Shown: positions 53,894 to 62,798 of the stretch, piece by piece | Position numbering within the stretch: position 1 is the first letter of the stretch | Layout: every line of letters begins with the position of its first letter | Assembly: GCF_030542965.1 (NCBI RefSeq) | Contig: NZ_JAUAOA010000010.1 | Coordinates: 1 to 64,000 of the forward strand | DNA from: Azotosporobacter soli | GTDB lineage: Bacteria > Bacillota > Negativicutes > SG130 | Direction of reading: 5' to 3' | DNA: 64,000 nucleotides | Position numbers and translations under genes: made by a program | Notes under the pieces: model-generated | What the model saw: the letters and a program-made list of their open reading frames with translations, nothing else | Told to the model about the DNA's origin: nothing | Databases searched by the model: none

Positions 53894-54250
53894 CCCGCAC
53901 TCTCCTCTCTTTTTTGCAACCCAACCCCTACGCGTTATTCGTTCCCCTTTCACTCCTCGTCATTTTCTATTTTGAACGCGGCGCCGCGTACAAAACAACA
54001 GCATTCGGCAACAGAACAACAATGAAAATGGGCGCAAAAAAAACAGGTCCTTGTCGGCGTCGTCGCTGGACGCGCCGCCCGAATGAACCTGCGCACACTT
54101 CTTGTTCTCTTGCACTTGTATATGTATGTAGTTGAGAGTATAAACTGACTGACCAGACAGTCTTTCACGAGCAAAAAGCAACAGGCGCTTGCGTCTGTCG
54201 GAACTCGCAAACAATTCCGAGTTGTCCGTTTATTTCGAATTTACATTTTG
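53894..54250 (-). promoter_or_regulatory. long 5' leader of the RTX lipase gene
   Basis: About 350 bases separate the predicted promoter from the lipase start. It contains an inverted repeat AACTCG/CGAGTT near 54205-54225, a GACTG/CAGTC pair near 54145-54165, and CGGCGCCGCG near 53980. The frames crossing it have no good ribosome binding sites and I call no gene. Known RNA classes were not recognised. Confidence 0.45.
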
Positions 54251-54279
54251 ATTATAAAGAATTTCCCTGAAACTGGCAA
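54251..54279 (-). promoter_or_regulatory. RTX lipase promoter
   Basis: TTGCCA (54274-54279), 17 bases, perfect TATAAT (54251-54256) on the minus strand. Confidence 0.7.
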
Positions 54280-54388
54280 GTGTTATTTTCATAACAAATC
54301 ATCCCATTTGTTCCTATTCTTCTGCATAACACGCCTTGCCTGCTTCCATAAACAGTCAGCGCACCGTTCGCATCCGCATATAAAGAAC

Positions 54389-54422
54389 GCTGTCCCAACC
54401 GGCAAACGCCCATTGAGACAGC
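54389..54422 (-). terminator. terminator of the secretion operon
   Basis: GCTGTCTCAA pairs with TTGGGACAGC (one mismatch), inner GGCG/CGCC-like pairs, followed by GTTCTTTAT on the minus strand, nine bases after the stop at 54431. It separates the transporter genes from the lipase. Confidence 0.7.
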
Positions 54423-54430
54423 ATCATAGC

Positions 54431-56566
54431 TTACGCAAATTGCTGCATATACAACTCGTGATAATAGCCACGCAGTTCCAGCAGCTCTTCATGCGTTCCC
54501 GCTTCGACCAACCGGCCGCGCTCCATTACGAAGATCGTATCGCAATCGCGCACCGTTGCCAGTCGATGCGCAATCATAATCAGCGTGCGACCCGCGGCAA
54601 TCTGTGCCAAATTGTCCATGATGATTTTTTCTGATTCGCAGTCCAGCGCACTGGTCGCTTCGTCGAAAATCAATATTTTCGGATCGGTGAGAAGTGCCCG
54701 CGCAATCGCCACCCGTTGCCGCTGTCCGCCGGACAGCGCCGCGCCGCGTTCGCCAACCAGCGCGCCATACTGCTCCGGCATCTCGGCAATAAACCCGTGC
54801 GCGCCGCTGATGGTTGCGGCTTGCGTCACTTCTTCGTCCGCTGCGCCGATCCGCGCCGCCGCAATGTTGTCGCGCACTGTACCGTTGAACAAGAAATTCT
54901 CCTGCAACACCACGCCGATTTGGCGCCGCAGCCACGCCGGCTCGACTTGTGCCAGATCGACGCCGTCAATCATCACACGGCCGGAATCCGGCACGTACAA
55001 CCGCTGAATCAGTTTGGTCAGCGTGCTTTTGCCGGAACCGGAACGACCGACAATGCCGATCCGGCTACCGGCTTTGATTCGAAGGCTGAGATTAGCCAAT
55101 ACTTCCGGCAGATCGCTGCGATAGCGAAAAACGACACGGTCAAATACAATCTCGCCGGAGATCGCCGGCAGCGTCGTCCGGTTCGGATTGAACGAAGGCT
55201 CCGCGCCTTCATTCATAATGTCGCCCAACCGGTCAATCGACACTTGCGTCTGCTGGAAATTCTGCCACAGATTGACCAGCCGCAGAATCGGCGCGACAAC
55301 TTGCCCGGCCAGCATTTGAAATGCAACCAATTCGCCGACGCTCAATTTATCCTGCATCACCTGCAACGCGCCCAGCCAAAGAATGGCCAACGTGAAAATC
55401 TGCTGAATCAACGAGCCGATGTTGCCGGCTACATTGGCCAGATTGGCAGTGGAAAACGCGCTCTTGATATAACGCGCCAATAGCCGTTCCCACTTCTGGA
55501 TAAATTGATTCTCAATCGCCAGCGATTTAACGGTTTGAATCCCAGTCACCGCTTCAATCATGAAACTTTGGCTGTCAGTGGCCGCGTTGAATTTTTCGTT
55601 GAGCCGCGTCCGGTAGATCGGCGTGACAACCAGGTTCAGCAGCACATACGCCGGCAAAATCACCAGCGCAACCAGCCCGAGATAGCTGCTGTATGTAAAC
55701 ATCACCACAATGTAAATCAAAGCAAACACTGCATCCAGCACGACCGTCAGCGCCGTGCCGGTAATGAACTGGCGGATGTTCTCCAGTTCGCGCACGCGCG
55801 CCACAATATCGCCAACCTGCCACTGTTCAAAATATTTCATTGGCAGCGCCGTGATATGACGAAACAGCTTGGTGCTCAAAATCACGTCTATCCGGTTCGT
55901 CGTATGCGTAAACGAATAGCTGCGCAGCGCTTGAATCCAGGTTTGAAACAGCGACACGAACACCATGCCGCAAACCAGAACATCGAGCGTCGGCGCACTG
56001 CGATGCACCAGTACCTTGTCAATGATGATTTGCGTAAACATTGGGCTGACCAGACCGAATAGCTGCAGCACCAACGACAGAAACAACACCTGAAACATTG
56101 GCTGCCGGTATCGCCAAACAATCGGCAAGAACCAGCGAATCCCGAATAAGCGCTTCTTCGCCTCTTCGGTCCAGCGCCGCGTGAACAACACCACCGTGCC
56201 GTTCCAGGCACCGGCAAAATTCGCCGCCGGCAGCAAAAACGGCGTCGGCCGGTACGGATCGAACAGCACCAAGCTGCCGTCTTCCTCGCGCCGCAGCACT
56301 ACCACATAATTGCCGTTTTTCAATTGTGCGACGAGCGGCAACGGCAAGCGCTCGAACTGGCGCTGATCCGTCTGTATCGGTTTCGATTTCAAGCCGATTT
56401 CTTTGGCTGCCCGCGCCATCCCCAGCGCATCCATGCTGCCGGCTACAACATAAGCCCGTTTGAGCTGCTGCTCGTCGGCCGGAATGCCGTAGTATTTTGC
56501 AGCAACGACCAGGCAGCTGAGACCGGTATCAATCAGTTTTTCTTGTTTATTATTTTCATCTGCCAA
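54431..56566 (-). CDS. type I secretion ABC transporter (HlyB-like), second copy
   Basis: 711 residues: N-terminal C39-peptidase-like domain (1-130) without the catalytic Cys (the DCG position reads DTG), six-helix exporter domain with HlyB-like FRHITALPMKYFEQWQVGDIVARV, and an ABC ATPase with Walker A GRSGSGKST, signature LSGGQRQRVAIARALL, Walker B ILIFDEATSALD and H-loop IAHRLATVR, all apparently functional. The dead C39 domain is the form that binds unfolded RTX substrates. Start is a TTG three bases after hlyD stops, with GGGAGCG as ribosome binding site. Third gene of the secretion operon. Confidence 0.92.
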   Translation of the reverse strand: MADENNKQEKLIDTGLSCLVVAAKYYGIPADEQQLKRAYVVAGSMDALGMARAAKEIGLKSKPIQTDQRQFERLPLPLVAQLKNGNYVVVLRREEDGSLVLFDPYRPTPFLLPAANFAGAWNGTVVLFTRRWTEEAKKRLFGIRWFLPIVWRYRQPMFQVLFLSLVLQLFGLVSPMFTQIIIDKVLVHRSAPTLDVLVCGMVFVSLFQTWIQALRSYSFTHTTNRIDVILSTKLFRHITALPMKYFEQWQVGDIVARVRELENIRQFITGTALTVVLDAVFALIYIVVMFTYSSYLGLVALVILPAYVLLNLVVTPIYRTRLNEKFNAATDSQSFMIEAVTGIQTVKSLAIENQFIQKWERLLARYIKSAFSTANLANVAGNIGSLIQQIFTLAILWLGALQVMQDKLSVGELVAFQMLAGQVVAPILRLVNLWQNFQQTQVSIDRLGDIMNEGAEPSFNPNRTTLPAISGEIVFDRVVFRYRSDLPEVLANLSLRIKAGSRIGIVGRSGSGKSTLTKLIQRLYVPDSGRVMIDGVDLAQVEPAWLRRQIGVVLQENFLFNGTVRDNIAAARIGAADEEVTQAATISGAHGFIAEMPEQYGALVGERGAALSGGQRQRVAIARALLTDPKILIFDEATSALDCESEKIIMDNLAQIAAGRTLIMIAHRLATVRDCDTIFVMERGRLVEAGTHEELLELRGYYHELYMQQFA

Positions 56567-56569
56567 TTT

Positions 56570-57943
56570 TTATCGCTCCCGTAACGCTTCGCTCTTGTAC
56601 TGCCGGAACGGATCGAGGAAGAACTCGATCACGCGCTTCTGCCTGATTTTGATTTCGCCGGTCGCCGTCATCCCCGACGTCAATGCCACTTCTTTACCGT
56701 TCACTTCAACCCAGGCCCGTTTCAGCTTCAGCAGCACGCGATACACCCGTCCTTTATCCTTGTCTTCGGTCGCATCGGGACTGATGTCCGTTACCTCTGC
56801 ATCAAGCGTACCGAATTTTTGGAAGCTGAACGTCTCTATTTTCACTTCCGCCGCTTGACCGATTTGCACAAAGCCGATATCTTTGTTTGCAACCCAAGCC
56901 TCGACTAGCAATTCGGCATCTTCCGGCACGATGTCCATCAACGGCTGCGCCGGCGTCACGATTCCTCCGACCGTATGCAGCGCCAACTGGCTGACGCGGC
57001 CGTCCATCGGCGCAACCACGCGTGTCAGCAGATCTTTATTTTGAGCTTTTTTCAATTCTTCGCTGTAGGATTGAAATTGCTTTTGATCATCGACCAATTT
57101 CGTCGTCACATCACGCATTCGTTCCGCCTGCGTCAGTTGAATCGCTTCCTGGCTTTGCACAATCCCCCATTGCAAACGGCTGATTTCTGATGCCTGCGCA
57201 CTGATGTCCTGTTGCAACTCCAACCGTTTCGCCTGATGGTCAAACAGCGTAAATGTAGCCACCGCATTTTCATTGACTAAGCTCTCAATCCGCCGTTCCT
57301 TTTCCTGCGCAATCGCGAATAAGCCGACCTGTTTATCCTGTGTAGCCAGCGCAGAACGTAGCGCCGCTTCGCTTTGCGCAAGGTTCGCCTGCGCCGACAT
57401 CATCTTTGTCCGGTACTCGGACAGCCGACTTCCATACAAGCTTTGCTGATAGGCCAGATCTTTCGCTTCAATCCCCTGATATTTTTGCATATCCGGCACA
57501 AACGGCAAACCGTCGCGCTCGGCCAGCAAGCGGTCGATTTCTAGCTGCAGATAGGCGCTTTCTTTCTTCAGACGCTCCAAATCCGCCGCGGTAACTGTCG
57601 TATCGAATTCCAGCAGCAGTTCGCCGGCGGAAACGCGCTGCCCTTCCTTGACGTAAATTTTCTTTATAATTCCTTTATCTTCCGCTTGCAGCGTTTTGAC
57701 ATAACCGATCGGCATCACCTTGCCCGGCGCAATCGCCACTTCGTCGACATTGCCGAGAATCGACCAAATCAACGCACAAACAACTACTGCAAACAGCGTC
57801 CACAGCACAATCCGTCCGACCGGTGATGGCGGCGTTTCGACAACCTCCAGCGCCGCCGGCAGAAATTCGGTCTCTTCTTTACCCCAATCCGGACCTTCCT
57901 GCAGGAAGAACTGCCGGCATTTTTGTTTCCATGTTTTGAACAT
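56570..57943 (-). CDS. HlyD-family membrane fusion protein of type I secretion
   Basis: 457 residues. Short cytoplasmic tail, one membrane segment (about 43-66), lipoyl half-motifs (GKVMPIGYVKTLQAEDKGIIKKIYVKEG-type, then GGIVTPAQPLMDIVPEDAEL), a long coiled coil (about 130-300), and the C-terminal VKIETFSFQKFGTLDAEVTDISPDA hallmark of HlyD/LapC adaptors. It bridges the inner-membrane ABC protein to an outer-membrane TolC-type channel. It sits between two ABC genes with gaps of four and three bases, so all three are one operon. ATG follows AGGAGGGC, which lies inside the end of the upstream ABC gene. Confidence 0.93.
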   Translation of the reverse strand: MFKTWKQKCRQFFLQEGPDWGKEETEFLPAALEVVETPPSPVGRIVLWTLFAVVVCALIWSILGNVDEVAIAPGKVMPIGYVKTLQAEDKGIIKKIYVKEGQRVSAGELLLEFDTTVTAADLERLKKESAYLQLEIDRLLAERDGLPFVPDMQKYQGIEAKDLAYQQSLYGSRLSEYRTKMMSAQANLAQSEAALRSALATQDKQVGLFAIAQEKERRIESLVNENAVATFTLFDHQAKRLELQQDISAQASEISRLQWGIVQSQEAIQLTQAERMRDVTTKLVDDQKQFQSYSEELKKAQNKDLLTRVVAPMDGRVSQLALHTVGGIVTPAQPLMDIVPEDAELLVEAWVANKDIGFVQIGQAAEVKIETFSFQKFGTLDAEVTDISPDATEDKDKGRVYRVLLKLKRAWVEVNGKEVALTSGMTATGEIKIRQKRVIEFFLDPFRQYKSEALRER

Positions 57944-57947
57944 TTCC

Positions 57948-60086
57948 TCAGCCCTCCTGTTGTTGCTGCAAACGATAATAAATGCCTTGCTTGTCCACTA
58001 ATTCGTCATGCGTGCCCTGCTCCGCAATTTCGCCTTTTTCGACGACGAAAATCCGATCGCATTTGCGAACCGTCGACAGGCGATGCGCGATCATGATCAG
58101 CGTGCGTCCTTTCGCCACATTCTCCATGTTGTCGAGAATGATCCGCTCTGAATGGTAATCGAGCGCACTGGTCGCTTCGTCAAAAATAATAATCCGCGGA
58201 TTGTTAAGCAGCGCTCGCGCAATCGCAATGCGCTGTTGCTGACCGCCTGACAGAGACGAACCGCGCTCGCCGACCATCGTGTCATACCCCTCAGCCAGTT
58301 CCAGAATGAATTCATGCGCACCGGCCAGCCGGGCCACCTGAATGACTTCTTCGATCGAAGCACTTGGACGCGCCAAGGCAATGTTTTCGCGTACGCTGCC
58401 GTTAAACAGAAAGTTCTCCTGCAGCACTACGCCGATTTGCCGACGCAGCCACAGCGGATCAATCTCCGCCATATCGATTCCGTCGAGCCGGATTGTTCCT
58501 GCTTCCGCCAGATAAAGCCGCTGCATCAGCTTGGTGATCGTACTCTTGCCGGAACCGGAACGACCGACAATGCCGATCTTCATTCCCGCTTCAATCGCCA
58601 ATGTTGTTTCATTCAGCACCAGCGGCGCGTCCGGACTGTAGCGAAACGCTACTCTTTCAAACGTAATCGCACCATTCAATTGCGCTGGGATATCGCCTTT
58701 GCGCTGGAACATTTCCGGCGCCGTATTCAAAATGTCGCCGAGTCGCTCGACCGACAGCGCCGTCTGCTGAAACAGCTGCCACATGCCGCTGAGCCTTGAG
58801 ATTGGGGCGCCAACCTGACCGGCCAGCATTTGAAATGCGACTAGCTGGCCGATCGTCATCTGGCCGTCCATGACTTTGTGGCCGCCCCAAAATAAAATCG
58901 CAAAGCTAACGATGCTCTGAATCGCCGTTCCCGCGCTGTTAAGCCCAATACCGAGCGTCGCATTGTTAAATGACGTGCGAATATATTTTGCCACAAGCAT
59001 TTCCCAGCGGTAGTTGAATTGCGGCTCCAAAGCCAACGCTTTTACCGTTTGCATGCCCGTTACCGTTTCCACAAGAAACGCATTGTTTTCCGCTCCAGCT
59101 GCCCAGGATTTTTCCAACCGTTCTCGATACAGCGGCGTCGCATAGACGTTTTGCACAATGTACAGCGGTACAGCCAGCAGCGCTAACAACGTCATACCCG
59201 GACTGTAAAACCACATAATTAAGACAAAAACAAGCGAAAAAAACGCATCAAGAGCGCCGGTCAATACCGAGCCAGTCAAAAATTCGCGAATTCCGTTCAG
59301 TGCCGCCACCCGCGTCAGAGTGTCGCCGACGCGCCGTAATTCGAAATAACGCAGCGGCAATGCAGTCAAATGCCTGAACAAACGCGCACCTAAAATCATA
59401 TCTATCTTATTCGTGGTGTGTGAGGATAAATACGTACGCAAGATGCCCATTACACACTGAAATACTGCTGCAATCAAGAATACGATCCCGAGTACGTCAA
59501 GCGTCGAAATGCCTTTTTGCCCTAAAACCTTGTCAATGATAACCTGGGTAAATAACGGAGTTGCTAAAGCGAAAATTTGGAGGAAAAAAGATGCTAAGAT
59601 AATTTCAACAAAGATTTTTTTATAACGCACCAAGACGGGCCAAAACCATTCAAGATTAAAACGTCGTCCTAATTCCTTAAGCGAAAATGGTTTTTGCAGC
59701 GTAATAACAATTCCGCTGCAGTTTTGCACAAAGTCAAACACAGGCATAGCCTGTCCACGTTTTTCTTTTGGATCAAAAATCATAATAGTTTTTCCGTCAT
59801 TACGGCCAATCACAAGATATTGTTGATCCTTCATTTCAGCAATCGCAGGTACCGCGATTTTCTGCAATGTTTCAGCATTCGTCAGCTTATAACGTTTTGT
59901 TTTTAGTTTTAATCTTTTCGCAGTAAAAATAATTCTAGTGCTAATTACTTCTCCCGCACTCGATTTAAGCCATTCTAATATCTGCTCATCTGCTATCCCA
60001 ATGCCCAATGTTTTGGCAATGACACCCAATGATAACGCCGCCGTATGCAACTGTTCACTTTGCTTCTCCTTATCTGTTGGCTCCAT
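57948..60086 (-). CDS. type I secretion ABC transporter (HlyB-like), first copy
   Basis: 712 residues with the same plan as the second copy: C39-like domain lacking Cys (HTAALSLGVIAKTLG), six-helix exporter domain (FRHLTALPLRYFELRRVGDTLTRV), and an intact ABC ATPase (GRSGSGKST, LSGGQQQRIAIARALL, IIIFDEATSALDYHSE, IAHRLSTVR). The two copies differ across their whole length, so this is not a recent duplication. First gene of the operon; GAGGTG eight bases before ATG. The first third of the gene is visibly less G+C-rich than the rest. Confidence 0.92.
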   Translation of the reverse strand: MEPTDKEKQSEQLHTAALSLGVIAKTLGIGIADEQILEWLKSSAGEVISTRIIFTAKRLKLKTKRYKLTNAETLQKIAVPAIAEMKDQQYLVIGRNDGKTIMIFDPKEKRGQAMPVFDFVQNCSGIVITLQKPFSLKELGRRFNLEWFWPVLVRYKKIFVEIILASFFLQIFALATPLFTQVIIDKVLGQKGISTLDVLGIVFLIAAVFQCVMGILRTYLSSHTTNKIDMILGARLFRHLTALPLRYFELRRVGDTLTRVAALNGIREFLTGSVLTGALDAFFSLVFVLIMWFYSPGMTLLALLAVPLYIVQNVYATPLYRERLEKSWAAGAENNAFLVETVTGMQTVKALALEPQFNYRWEMLVAKYIRTSFNNATLGIGLNSAGTAIQSIVSFAILFWGGHKVMDGQMTIGQLVAFQMLAGQVGAPISRLSGMWQLFQQTALSVERLGDILNTAPEMFQRKGDIPAQLNGAITFERVAFRYSPDAPLVLNETTLAIEAGMKIGIVGRSGSGKSTITKLMQRLYLAEAGTIRLDGIDMAEIDPLWLRRQIGVVLQENFLFNGSVRENIALARPSASIEEVIQVARLAGAHEFILELAEGYDTMVGERGSSLSGGQQQRIAIARALLNNPRIIIFDEATSALDYHSERIILDNMENVAKGRTLIMIAHRLSTVRKCDRIFVVEKGEIAEQGTHDELVDKQGIYYRLQQQQEG

Positions 60087-60142
60087 TTATGCACCTCAAG
60101 CTTATTAATAAAATTGTAAAATACGTATATCAATACCAAATA

Positions 60143-60170
60143 ATTATAGTATATATTTTCCCCGAATCAA
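60143..60170 (-). promoter_or_regulatory. secretion operon promoter
   Basis: TTGATT (60165-60170), 16 bases, perfect TATAAT (60143-60148) on the minus strand, leaving a leader of about 50 bases before the first ABC gene. Confidence 0.65.
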
Positions 60171-60263
60171 TATTATTAAAGTTTATTGACCAAAATCACT
60201 GTGAAATATTTGCAAAAATCCAACCATTTAAATTTTTATGCTCGCCAATATAATGTTGGAAGT

Positions 60264-60297
60264 AAAAAAAGCTTGCAAATTACTTTGCAAGCTTTTA
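60264..60297 (-). terminator. terminator of the tRNA-Leu pair
   Basis: AAAAGCTTGCAAA pairs with TTTGCAAGCTTTT around a 4-base loop, with TTTTTTT on the minus strand. Confidence 0.9.
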
Positions 60298-60306
60298 AAT
60301 GATTTT

Positions 60307-60390
60307 TGGTGCGGTTGGTGGGATTTGAACCCACACGGGTCTCCCCGCCACCCCCTCAAGATGGTGCGTCTGCCGTTCCGCCACAACCGC
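60307..60390 (-). tRNA. tRNA-Leu (GAG)
   Basis: Class II tRNA; acceptor GCGGTTG/CAACCGC, anticodon loop TTGAGGG giving GAG, long variable arm, CCA encoded. Confidence 0.94.
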
Positions 60391-60417
60391 ATTGGGGTAA
60401 GTAACTATGAAATTAAG

Positions 60418-60503
60418 TGGTGCGGTCGAGTGGATTTGAACCACCACGAGGTTGCCCTCACTAGCTCCTGAGGCTAGCGCGTCTGCCGTTCCGCCACGAC
60501 CGC
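60418..60503 (-). tRNA. tRNA-Leu (CAG)
   Basis: Class II tRNA; acceptor GCGGTCG/CGACCGC, anticodon loop CTCAGGA giving CAG, long variable arm, CCA encoded. Upstream member of the pair. Confidence 0.95.
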
Positions 60504-60531
60504 ATGTTTTCCGCCTTTCAGCGACATATAT

Positions 60532-60561
60532 ATATTACCACATATATTATGTAATCGTCAA
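60532..60561 (-). promoter_or_regulatory. promoter of the tRNA-Leu pair
   Basis: TTGACG (60556-60561), 18 bases, TAATAT (60532-60537) on the minus strand, between the binding-protein gene's end and the tRNA genes. Confidence 0.7.
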
Positions 60562-60573
60562 TGCTTTTTTATT

Positions 60574-62190
60574 TTATTTCATCTCTATTTCCCAAGCATT
60601 CCAAAATCGACCGCCTTTCCATGGCAGCGGGCGATAATTTTGTACCGATTCTTTCGCTACATCGAGCGCCGCACGAAAATAGAGCGGCACGATCGGCACA
60701 TCGTCAATCATGCATTCTTGTATGCGACCATAGTACTGTTTTCGTGTTTGATAATCAAACGTTTGACGCCCTAGCAACGTCAATTGATCGACCTCTTGAT
60801 TACGCCAACCGGCGTAATTTCGACCACCATAACCATTCTTGCTTGTCGGAATTTGTGAACTGTTCCAAAGATCATAATTGTCCGGTTCTTCGTTAGTTAC
60901 AAGTGCAAACAACGCCAGTTCGAAGCGTCGCATCGGCAGGCGTTCATTAAAGAACAATTGTTCATCAACCGTCTGGACTTCCACTTGCATGCCGGTTTCA
61001 CGCAATTGGCTCGCAAGATAAAAAGCCACCTGCTCGCGCAACTTATTGCCGCTTGGCACTTGAATTGAAAAAGCAAGTTTTTTACCGTTTTTCTCCCAGA
61101 CGCCATTCGGTCCTTGCGTCCAGCCACTCTGCGCCAGCAACTCTTTCGCCGCCGAAACATCGCGCGTACCCGCTTTGAGATCTGTTCGTAGCGCCCAGGC
61201 TCCCATCGGTTGATCCCCGGCCGCTACATGCGCGACACCTTTCAAGACTTGGCTGACGATACCGGGACGGTCAATGCTCTTATCCATCGCCATCCTGACA
61301 TTTGCATCCTGAAATTGCGGCAAGTCCAAATTGATCGCCAATTCTTCCAATATTCCAGTCGGCACCAACACACTTTTGCTGCCTGAAACAGCGCGACCCT
61401 GGTCAGCTGATGCGAATGGCAAATTCACTGCGATGTCTACTTCACCGACTTTCAGTTGGTTTAATAAAATATCGTTATCTGTGACAAATTTATAATTAAT
61501 TTTGTTTAGACGCGGTTTCCCTCGATAATACGAGCTATTGGCTTCCAATTCGATTTGTTCTGCCAGTTGCCAATTAACAAATTTGAAAGGCCCCGTGCCA
61601 ATTGGCGCACGATTTAAAGGACTCTTTAACCAGTCCGCTTCTTTTTCCCATAAATGTTTTGGCATAAGAAAAGGAAACAAGCTCAAGTATCCCGGGTACG
61701 GATCTTTGAATCGTACAATAACCGTTGTCGGATTCGGCGTGTCAATGCCGCTGATCTGCTCGTATCCGTCACGCGAAATTTTCAGCTTTTTACTCATGAT
61801 CATTTGCCAAGTAAACTTTACATCATCAGCTGTAAATGCAACGCCATCATGCCAAGCAACTCCAGGACGCAAATGATAGGTCAGTACCCTGCCGTCTTGA
61901 CTGATGCCTCCATTTTGACTGCTCGGCACATCGAGAGCAAGATCCGCTTGCCAGCTTCCTTTATCATCACAGAAAAGCAAGCCGCTATAAATTAACCGGT
62001 CAACATCGTACGCTGCTTCATTTTCCGCCAACAGGGGATTAAGCAGATTCGGTTCTTGCAGACTGGCAATCGTAAGCCTCCCACTGGCTGCTTGCGGCTT
62101 ACTGTTCGGCGTCGTTATTTCGATATTCTGCTTGCCGCATCCGGCTATTGTCAATGCCAATAGTGCGACGGCCATGATTTTTTTTATCAT
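60574..62190 (-). CDS. peptide/nickel-type ABC transporter substrate-binding lipoprotein (SBP_bac_5)
   Basis: 538-residue extracytoplasmic binding protein of the OppA/DppA/NikA family. Lipoprotein signal with lipobox LTIAGC (Cys18), then the family features LTIASLQEPNLLNPLL, DGRVLTYHLRPGVAWHDGVAFTADDVKFTW and the IPLYFRA-like C-terminal region PIVPLYFRAALDVAK. Substrate unknown; no permease or ATPase genes are adjacent, so it is an orphan or works with components elsewhere. ATG at 62190 lies four bases after the lytic transglycosylase stop. Confidence 0.9.
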   Translation of the reverse strand: MIKKIMAVALLALTIAGCGKQNIEITTPNSKPQAASGRLTIASLQEPNLLNPLLAENEAAYDVDRLIYSGLLFCDDKGSWQADLALDVPSSQNGGISQDGRVLTYHLRPGVAWHDGVAFTADDVKFTWQMIMSKKLKISRDGYEQISGIDTPNPTTVIVRFKDPYPGYLSLFPFLMPKHLWEKEADWLKSPLNRAPIGTGPFKFVNWQLAEQIELEANSSYYRGKPRLNKINYKFVTDNDILLNQLKVGEVDIAVNLPFASADQGRAVSGSKSVLVPTGILEELAINLDLPQFQDANVRMAMDKSIDRPGIVSQVLKGVAHVAAGDQPMGAWALRTDLKAGTRDVSAAKELLAQSGWTQGPNGVWEKNGKKLAFSIQVPSGNKLREQVAFYLASQLRETGMQVEVQTVDEQLFFNERLPMRRFELALFALVTNEEPDNYDLWNSSQIPTSKNGYGGRNYAGWRNQEVDQLTLLGRQTFDYQTRKQYYGRIQECMIDDVPIVPLYFRAALDVAKESVQNYRPLPWKGGRFWNAWEIEMK

Positions 62191-62194
62191 TTGC

Positions 62195-62761
62195 TCACTT
62201 TCCCTCTGCATAAAGCTGATGATAGCGCTGTTTGCTGCTCAGCACCCGTTCCGCATAGCGACGTGTTTCCGGATAGGGTATTTGATTGATATCAGCAAAC
62301 TGCATCGTCCAACCATATTGCAACATCCAGTTTTTCACATTGCCGCGACCGCCGTTATAGGCGGCTAATACTAATACTTCATTGTTATCGAACTCTTTCT
62401 GTAGCGAAGCAATATACCAAACCCCCATCTTGATATTACTATCGGGGTCATTCAATTCGCTGACTTGAAAGCCATCTTTTTTCTGTTGCCCTGCAATCCA
62501 CATCGCCGTTTCCGGCATTAACTGCATCAATCCAATCGCACCGCGGTTAGATCTGGCTTGCGCAGAAAATTTACTTTCATTTTTGATTACTGCGGCAATC
62601 AAACAGGGATCGACGCCATATTCTGAGGCATAGCGTTCTATAGAATTTTTATATGGCAGCGGATAGATAAAACTTCGCTGAAACCAGTCACAATTATATG
62701 TAAAGCACAGTAAAACTGCTGCTATCAACAGCCCACCGATTATTTTCGCCTTCAAAACCAT
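62195..62761 (-). CDS. membrane-anchored lytic transglycosylase (SLT domain)
   Basis: 188 residues: N-terminal signal anchor (1-25), then a Slt70-like catalytic domain with ES motif (AVIKNESKFSAQA, catalytic Glu), GLMQLMPETA, N-rich middle and AAYNGGRGNV. Cleaves peptidoglycan glycan strands to anhydromuropeptides. Coupled to the peptide-binding lipoprotein gene downstream, which hints at recovery of wall peptides (inference). Ribosome binding site GTGGGGT is modest. Confidence 0.9.
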   Translation of the reverse strand: MVLKAKIIGGLLIAAVLLCFTYNCDWFQRSFIYPLPYKNSIERYASEYGVDPCLIAAVIKNESKFSAQARSNRGAIGLMQLMPETAMWIAGQQKKDGFQVSELNDPDSNIKMGVWYIASLQKEFDNNEVLVLAAYNGGRGNVKNWMLQYGWTMQFADINQIPYPETRRYAERVLSSKQRYHQLYAEGK

Positions 62762-62798
62762 ATCAACCCCACTTGTTACCTTTTCACTCAGACCACTA

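Noticed and set aside
51608-54025. 805-codon plus-strand open frame opposite the RTX lipase
   Set aside because: It is the antisense of a G+C-rich, repetitive gene; product is Arg/His/Asn-rich with no domain, and there is no ribosome binding site. The minus-strand frame has clear lipase and RTX motifs.
53950-54214. Two overlapping minus-strand frames of about 85 codons in the lipase leader
   Set aside because: No ribosome binding sites, Cys/Arg/Ser-rich nonsense composition, in mutually exclusive frames; treated as untranslated leader.
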